A stretch of DNA of 9,570 bases from positions 1 to 9,570 of the forward strand of contig CAZKHZ010000142.1 in NCBI GenBank assembly GCA_964552715.1, written 5' to 3'. The notes under the pieces were generated by a model. That model was not told the DNA's origin. It saw nothing but the letters and a program-made list of their open reading frames with translations, and made no database searches. Shown one piece after another: positions 6,709 through 9,570 of the stretch. Within the stretch, counting starts at the first letter, position 1; each line of letters opens with the position of its first letter. The position numbers were made by a program, and so were the translations under genes. Origin of the DNA: UBA7692 sp964552715. GTDB taxonomy: Bacteria; Bacteroidota; Bacteroidia; Chitinophagales; LD1.

Positions 6709-7230
6709 CTAATCTACACTTTTCTTGAACACTGGAACTGAACTACAAGCCTCGCCATACATTACAGAGCGGGCAACTTTAGCCAATTCAAAACTGATTA
6801 AGGCAAATGCCCCTGGAAGTATTTCTCTGTCGCCACACCCTTTTACTATCACTCGGCTGCCTTGATACTTTTTAAAATCAATTGCTAAAATGGCGCGTTG
6901 TTGAAATACATCTTCTGCATGAGTAGGTGTAGTAACAACCATGTCTTTTGCAAAAGGGGCTAATGAAACACTCAACAGCATGTATGCCCACATGGGTATG
7001 ATGGCATTACTGCTGCAATGCACACACACATATTTGTTGCGGAAAGTAGTCCAATCTGTTTCTGCAATTTGTTGTCGAAAATCTGCTTCACGAACTATCA
7101 AGCCTTTGAAGAGAAAATCTTTCAAGTCAATATTTACAACATTATCTTTTGCAGGGAAAAATTCTGCTAAATCAATTTCCAGCACGCTGCGACTGGCAGC
7201 TTTATTAATGATAGGTTCTGGTGATTGCAT
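6709..7230 (-). CDS. DUF2480 family protein
   Basis: A 173-residue protein matching the Bacteroidota family DUF2480 along its whole length. Recognisable conserved blocks are NKAASRSVLEIDLAEFFP (about 9-26), DLKDFLFKGLIVREADFR (about 35-52), the CSSNAIIPMWAYMLL segment (72-86), RVIVKGCG (126-133) and the C-terminal MYGEACSSVPVFKK (157-170). Three cysteines (72, 132, 162) sit in the conserved blocks and could be functional, but no biochemical activity is established. There is no signal peptide or membrane span, so it is probably cytoplasmic. It is the first gene of the operon that continues with the lytic transglycosylase; the 121-base gap upstream separates it from the Lrp-type regulator gene on the same strand. 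Confidence 0.9.
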   Translation of the reverse strand: MQSPEPIINKAASRSVLEIDLAEFFPAKDNVVNIDLKDFLFKGLIVREADFRQQIAETDWTTFRNKYVCVHCSSNAIIPMWAYMLLSVSLAPFAKDMVVTTPTHAEDVFQQRAILAIDFKKYQGSRVIVKGCGDREILPGAFALISFELAKVARSVMYGEACSSVPVFKKSVD

Positions 7231-7258
7231 GTGGCGAATGTAAGAAGTGTTGGAGGAA

Positions 7259-7286
7259 GATGCGAGATAATAGATGTGAGATAACA
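7259..7286. repeat. Two tandem 14-base units
   Basis: GATGCGAGATAATA (7259-7272) is followed directly by GATGTGAGATAACA (7273-7286), with 12 of 14 bases identical. It lies 29 bases upstream of the DUF2480 start in the gap after the Lrp-type gene, so it could be an operator or simple intergenic repeat. Confidence 0.6.
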
Positions 7287-7318
7287 GACTTTAGAAAGTT
7301 TTAGTGAAAGGCTCTGAC

Positions 7319-7336
7319 TCCCGCAGTTCTGCGGGA
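7319..7336. terminator. Short GC-rich palindrome after the Lrp/AsnC gene
   Basis: TCCCGCA (7319-7325) pairs with TGCGGGA (7330-7336) around GTTC. It begins 15 bases after the regulator's stop on the minus strand. It lacks a T-run in either direction, so termination is possible but unproven; it may instead be a dispersed palindromic repeat. Confidence 0.4.
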
Positions 7337-7351
7337 CAAGCAAGTTTAGAC

Positions 7352-7858
7352 TTACTTCTTCAAGTTTAATTGCAGGCTTCGGCTGAAACTCTCCTCCAAC
7401 GAAATCAAAGTTTCAGTTCGGTTGATGCCTTCTATCTTTTGAATCTTATCATGCAACACTGTGCGCAGGTGTTGTGTGTCGCGGCAGTGCATTTTTAGAA
7501 ACAAGCTGTAATTACCTGTGGTGTAATGGCAACTTACAATCTCTGGGATTTTTTTCAATGCTTTCACCACTGCATCATACATATCACTTTTGTTGAGATA
7601 CACGCCAATGAATGCAGTGATATCGTATCCCAATTTAGGTAAGTCCACTTGTATTTGAGGAGCGTGCGCAATACCTGCTTCGGTAAGTTTTTTCATGCGG
7701 ACATGCACTGTGCCTGGAGAAACATAGAGTTCTTTGGCAATTTCTGTGTAAGGCATAAAGGCATCTTTCATCAACAAATTCAATAACTGAATATCTGTGT
7801 TATCAAAATCATAATTGGAGGCTTGATTTTCTGACTGTTTTTGATTTTTATTTTCCAC
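7352..7858 (-). CDS. Lrp/AsnC family transcriptional regulator
   Basis: A 168-residue feast/famine regulator that binds DNA through an N-terminal winged helix-turn-helix and senses a small ligand, usually an amino acid, with a C-terminal RAM (ACT-like) domain. The HTH is at about 19-66, with YTEIAKELYVSPGTVHVRMKKLTEAG as the turn and recognition helix. The RAM domain spans about 78-155 and includes the ligand-loop-type motif TTGNYSLFLKM and the closing ETLISLEES. A polar, low-complexity N-terminal extension of about 17 residues precedes the HTH. The ATG at 7858 leaves about 100 bases before the divergent tRNA-like RNA locus, so both may share regulatory DNA, including possible autoregulation. 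The ligand and targets are unknown. Confidence 0.93.
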   Translation of the reverse strand: MENKNQKQSENQASNYDFDNTDIQLLNLLMKDAFMPYTEIAKELYVSPGTVHVRMKKLTEAGIAHAPQIQVDLPKLGYDITAFIGVYLNKSDMYDAVVKALKKIPEIVSCHYTTGNYSLFLKMHCRDTQHLRTVLHDKIQKIEGINRTETLISLEESFSRSLQLNLKK

Positions 7859-7910
7859 AAGGCAATTTTATTGAATAAAAACGAAACTTTTAGCCAATTC
7901 ATAACATTTC

Positions 7911-7941
7911 TTGCAATGAAACGTATCATCTGTTATATTTG
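7911..7941 (+). promoter_or_regulatory. Bacteroidota-type promoter for the tRNA-like RNA unit
   Basis: TTG (7911-7913) and TATATTTG (7934-7941) are 20 bases apart, matching the Bacteroidota primary-sigma pattern TTTG-N17-23-TANNTTTG with a complete -7 box. Transcription would start near 7947, about 13 bases before the tRNA-like acceptor stem. The orientation away from the Lrp-type gene supports its use for the RNA and the small ORF. Confidence 0.65.
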
Positions 7942-7959
7942 CATCATGTTCTTTAAAAT

Positions 7960-8101
7960 TGTTGGGTGATGGAATTTTGGCAAACATGCCCACCGGTCTC
8001 GTGGGTGAGGAGCTTGGGATAAATCAAAGCATGAATGGTGATAACTCACCATTCATGCTGCGGCTAACTACCTCTTGCAGGTTCGAGTCCTGCCCCAACA
8101 G
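7960..8101 (+). ncRNA. tRNA-like RNA with a 70-base variable region
   Basis: The 142-base segment folds like a class II tRNA. The acceptor stem is TGTTGGG (7960-7966) with CCCAACA (8094-8100), 7 perfect pairs, then T8-G9. The D-arm is ATG/CAT (7969-7971 with 7984-7986), with a D-loop containing the GG pair (7979-7980). An anticodon-position arm CCCAC/GTGGG (7989-7993, 8001-8005) carries the loop CGGTCTC. The T-arm is GCAGG/CCTGC with loop TTCGAGT (8077-8093). The anticodon loop lacks U33 and a purine at 37, arguing against decoding. The variable region (8006-8076) begins and ends with GAGG/CCTC and includes AGC/GCT. It contains a perfect 14-bp hairpin (8028-8041 with 8046-8059, TAAC loop). 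CCA is not encoded. It may be a functional tRNA mimic, or a tRNA-Leu/Ser-like gene decayed by a hairpin insertion. Confidence 0.6.
8028..8059. repeat. Perfect 14-bp hairpin in the tRNA-like variable region
   Basis: AGCATGAATGGTGA (8028-8041) is exactly complementary to TCACCATTCATGCT (8046-8059), separated by TAAC. It has no T-run and sits wholly inside the RNA between D-arm and T-arm elements. The perfect match suggests either selection on the RNA structure or a recent palindrome insertion. Confidence 0.9.
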
Positions 8102-8115
8102 CTAAATGTTCTGAT

Positions 8116-8256
8116 ATGGTTCGGTTTATGATGCTTATGGTAACGCTGTCCTTGATAGCTTATCTCTTCCTTTCGGTGGTGATGTTTGCAATACGCATCA
8201 TAACTTTTGGTGGTGTGAGCTTTAAGCAGCAAAGGTTGAAACCTGTCAGATATTAA
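8116..8256 (+). CDS. Small single-span membrane protein (46 aa), unrecognised
   Basis: A 46-codon frame runs from ATG (8116) to TAA (8254-8256), starting 15 bases after the tRNA-like RNA and ending 28 bases before an intrinsic terminator. The product begins MVRFMMLMVTLSLIAYLFLS, continues with VVMFAIRIITFGG and closes with a basic tail, VSFKQQRLKPVRY. A hydrophobic core of about 22 residues (5-26) flanked by a cytoplasmic-type basic tail predicts one membrane helix. I recognise no family; it differs from the KdpF and CydX small subunits I know. The shared promoter and terminator suggest co-transcription with the RNA. No Shine-Dalgarno is seen, as usual here. An internal ATG at 8128 could also serve as start. 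It may be a real small protein or a chance frame; the hydrophobic composition favours a real one. Confidence 0.5.
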   Translation: MVRFMMLMVTLSLIAYLFLSVVMFAIRIITFGGVSFKQQRLKPVRY

Positions 8257-8284
8257 TTTTTTCGTTCGTTCTGTCCGTTTTGTA

Positions 8285-8320
8285 GGCTGTATTCCTTAGT
8301 TGGGATGCAGCCTTTTTTTT
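8285..8320 (+). terminator. Intrinsic terminator of the tRNA-like/small-ORF unit
   Basis: GGCTGTATTCC (8285-8295) pairs with GGGATGCAGCC (8302-8312) over 11 positions (two G-U) with a TTAGTT loop, followed by eight T (8313-8320). It defines a transcription unit of about 370 bases from the promoter at 7911-7941. Confidence 0.92.
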
Positions 8321-8472
8321 GGGGATGGATTTGGAGCAATTGTTTTCTAGCTTTCGGCAATGGGCTTTGTGTTTATTAAAGAAACCCTTAAAAACCCAAC
8401 AATTTTGAAACGAAAAGACAATTGATAATTTTTTGAGGGTGCGAATTGATTTTTCGTTGTTATGATTTATAT

Positions 8473-8622
8473 TTTCATTTCACTAATAAGTGTTGTTTGC
8501 TTTTGCTCTGGGTAAACACCATCTGCCCATTATGGTTCTGTGTTTTTTGTTTCATCTATTAAATCTGCTAATGCTTGGGAATCATGCACGCTGGCATCGG
8601 TTACTTTATATTTGGTGATGAG
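8473..8622 (-). pseudogene. IS5-type transposase remnant
   Basis: Reading the minus strand from 8622 gives LITKYKVTDASVHDSQALAD, then LIDETKNTEP, a stop (8530-8532), WADGVYPEQKQ and on to about 8473. The first block is a hallmark of IS5-family DDE transposases (VTDASVHDSQAL), and WADGVY contains the position of the second catalytic Asp (family: ADSAY). The frame has an internal TAA and stops on both flanks, and the N- and C-terminal parts, including the final Glu, are gone. It is an old decayed insertion-sequence fragment with no activity. I could not identify its ends or terminal repeats; a short AACGAAAA/TTTTCGTT pair at 8409-8416/8451-8458 is not convincing as a terminus. Confidence 0.75.
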
Positions 8623-8762
8623 AAAATGAAAGAATAACTATGAGAAAATAGGGATTTTTTTTTGGGAAAGCTGTCTGAAACAAATTACGCTGCCAAGGAA
8701 ATAGAAATTAGTCTTATTAATTTGAAGATTCTGTTATCAATTACTTTTTGAACAAAACCAAT

Positions 8763-8800
8763 AAAAAAAGGGGTGGTATATTATTAATATACCACCCCTT
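8763..8800 (-). terminator. Intrinsic terminator of the rhodopsin gene
   Basis: GGGGTGGTATAT (8770-8781) and ATATACCACCCC (8787-8798) form a 12-bp perfect stem with a TATTA loop. On the minus strand it is followed by a T-run (the A-run 8763-8769). It lies 18 bases after the rhodopsin stop. On the plus strand only TT follows, so it works mainly leftward. Confidence 0.93.
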
Positions 8801-8816
8801 CACTTTTTAATTTGAA

Positions 8817-9536
8817 TTAATCTTCGGCACTTCTGCTCAAAGCATAAATTACTAAGCCAAAACCAATTTTATTTATGGCATCCGCAATATTGTAAACAAT
8901 ATCCATTGCATGGCTTGCTGCTACAGGGTCGCTTACAAATTGAATACCTAAAAATCCTCCTGGAGTTCCTAAAATATAACCTAATGGATATATTGCCCAA
9001 CCAACAAAAACAAACCATCCAAGTATTCGGGTTGCTTTTGCCACTTGAGTTCCAGATGCTTGGGCTAGTTTTGCAACTTCCCCAAACCATACTAAATAAA
9101 GAATGTAGAAATAAGCAACACCAGAAACTCCGCCCCAGATTGCGCTATTGCTTCTATCCAACGTTTCTCCAATGTAACCTGTTACCAACATCGCTATTGA
9201 AGCCAAAATCAATTTCCAAAGTAAGCTAACCTTTGCTCCAGCTTTTTTGGTGATTAAATAGAATTCAACACACATCAACGGAACGGTCAAAATCCAGTCA
9301 ACATAACGAAAAAAGGTTGGTGAATCTCCAGTTTCTAGATTGTATCCCCTCATGTAGTAGTAATGCACTGCTGCTATAAAGGTTATAATTCCCGAGACAA
9401 GAACTGAAGTTCGCCACTTAGGAGAAGTGCTGTTTACTTCAAAAAAGAAAAATACTGATGCGGCCATCATAGCCATCGTTCCGATGAAGAACGTGAAAGC
9501 AACGTAGTTGTCACTTGCAATTTTTAAATGTTCCAT
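8817..9536 (-). CDS. Proteorhodopsin-type light-driven proton pump
   Basis: A 239-residue, seven-helix retinal protein that should pump protons out of the cell in light. Helix C reads FRYVDWILTVPLMCVEFYLI, with D80, T84 and E91 at the proteorhodopsin D97, T101 and E108 positions. This DTE set marks an outward H+ pump (NQ and DTD or TSA sets would mark Na+, other H+ or Cl- pumps). H58 in AAVHYYYMRGYN matches the His that pairs with the primary acceptor, and K223 in NIADAINKIGFG is the retinal Schiff-base lysine. The tuning position is M88, as in green-absorbing flavobacterial proteins. No retinal synthesis gene (blh, crt) is in the window, but the gene lies at the right edge. It ends at a strong terminator, so it is at least the last gene of its transcript. 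The ATG at 9536 gives a complete helix A. Confidence 0.96.
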   Translation of the reverse strand: MEHLKIASDNYVAFTFFIGTMAMMAASVFFFFEVNSTSPKWRTSVLVSGIITFIAAVHYYYMRGYNLETGDSPTFFRYVDWILTVPLMCVEFYLITKKAGAKVSLLWKLILASIAMLVTGYIGETLDRSNSAIWGGVSGVAYFYILYLVWFGEVAKLAQASGTQVAKATRILGWFVFVGWAIYPLGYILGTPGGFLGIQFVSDPVAASHAMDIVYNIADAINKIGFGLVIYALSRSAED

Positions 9537-9570
9537 TTTGTTTTGTTTATATTAATAATAAATAATAGAC

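Larger units (their letters stand above)
8321..8816. other. Intergenic stretch with no intact gene
   Basis: Apart from the transposase fragment (8473-8622) and the rhodopsin terminator (8763-8800), I see no gene or RNA here. The remainder is AT-rich with scattered stops in all frames, fitting degraded insertion debris between the tRNA-like unit and the rhodopsin gene. Confidence 0.6.

Noticed and set aside
6941..7243. 100-codon frame antisense to the DUF2480 gene
   Set aside because: The DUF2480 reading on the minus strand matches the family over its whole length; the opposite frame has no support.
7960..8101. tmRNA
   Set aside because: The segment has a D-loop with GG and an anticodon-position arm, lacks the tmRNA 5' sequence and a tag reading frame inside, and the small ORF lies outside the fold.
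7960..8101. Ordinary decoding tRNA (for example tRNA-Asp by GTC in the loop)
   Set aside because: Reading GTC at 34-36 leaves G at position 33 and T at 37, and the variable region is far longer than in any standard tRNA.
8409..8458. AACGAAAA/TTTTCGTT pair as a terminal repeat of the insertion sequence
   Set aside because: Only 8 AT-rich bases match, both arms lie on the same side of the transposase fragment, and no target duplication is visible.
8906..9229. 107-codon frame antisense to the rhodopsin gene
   Set aside because: It is a shadow of a gene with an unambiguous seven-helix rhodopsin product.
1..9570. CRISPR array, integrase or prophage genes
   Set aside because: No regularly spaced direct repeats with spacers, no integrase or phage structural motifs in any frame.

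Overview
The window looks like a Bacteroidota (Bacteroidetes) chromosome segment. The evidence is the TANNTTTG-type promoter upstream of the RNA locus near 7.9 kb, the absence of Shine-Dalgarno sequences before most starts, AT-rich intergenic DNA, and two families largely confined to that phylum (DUF2480 and DUF5683). A proteorhodopsin-type proton pump with Met at the colour-tuning site suggests an aquatic member. I cannot assign a genus.

Layout. Positions 1-176 (minus) hold the N-terminus of a membrane-anchored family-2 glycosyltransferase cut by the window edge. After an intergenic stretch with degenerate 7-base repeats in two opposed tracts comes a soluble PAS-like sensor histidine kinase (462-1844, plus). 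A 621-base non-coding stretch leads into rplK-rplA-rplJ (2466-4261, plus), which ends at a strong terminator. The operon is unusual because rplL does not follow rplJ and nusG does not precede rplK. The 5' leaders of rplK and rplA each fold into the same two-helix element with an asymmetric internal loop, a plausible pair of L1 autoregulatory sites.

On the minus strand, 7230 down to 4334 is a compact four-gene operon: DUF2480 protein, SLT-type lytic transglycosylase, DUF5683 membrane protein and a short-chain dehydrogenase. It is preceded by an Lrp/AsnC regulator (7858-7352). The gaps are 12 and 15 bases, and the last two genes overlap by 4 bases, so co-expression is likely. The theme is the cell envelope, but the cooperation is inferred.

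The most intriguing region is 7911-8320 (plus). A near-consensus promoter reads into an RNA with a tRNA-like acceptor stem, D-arm, a five-pair arm in the anticodon position and a canonical TTCGAGT T-arm. Its anticodon loop lacks U33, and its variable region is about 70 bases with a perfect 14-bp hairpin. Sixteen bases later a 46-codon ORF encodes a small single-span membrane protein, and the unit closes with an intrinsic terminator. I do not recognise this RNA-plus-small-protein unit as a described class.

The remainder holds a decayed IS5-type transposase fragment (about 8473-8622, minus), a strong minus-strand terminator, and the rhodopsin gene (9536-8817, minus).
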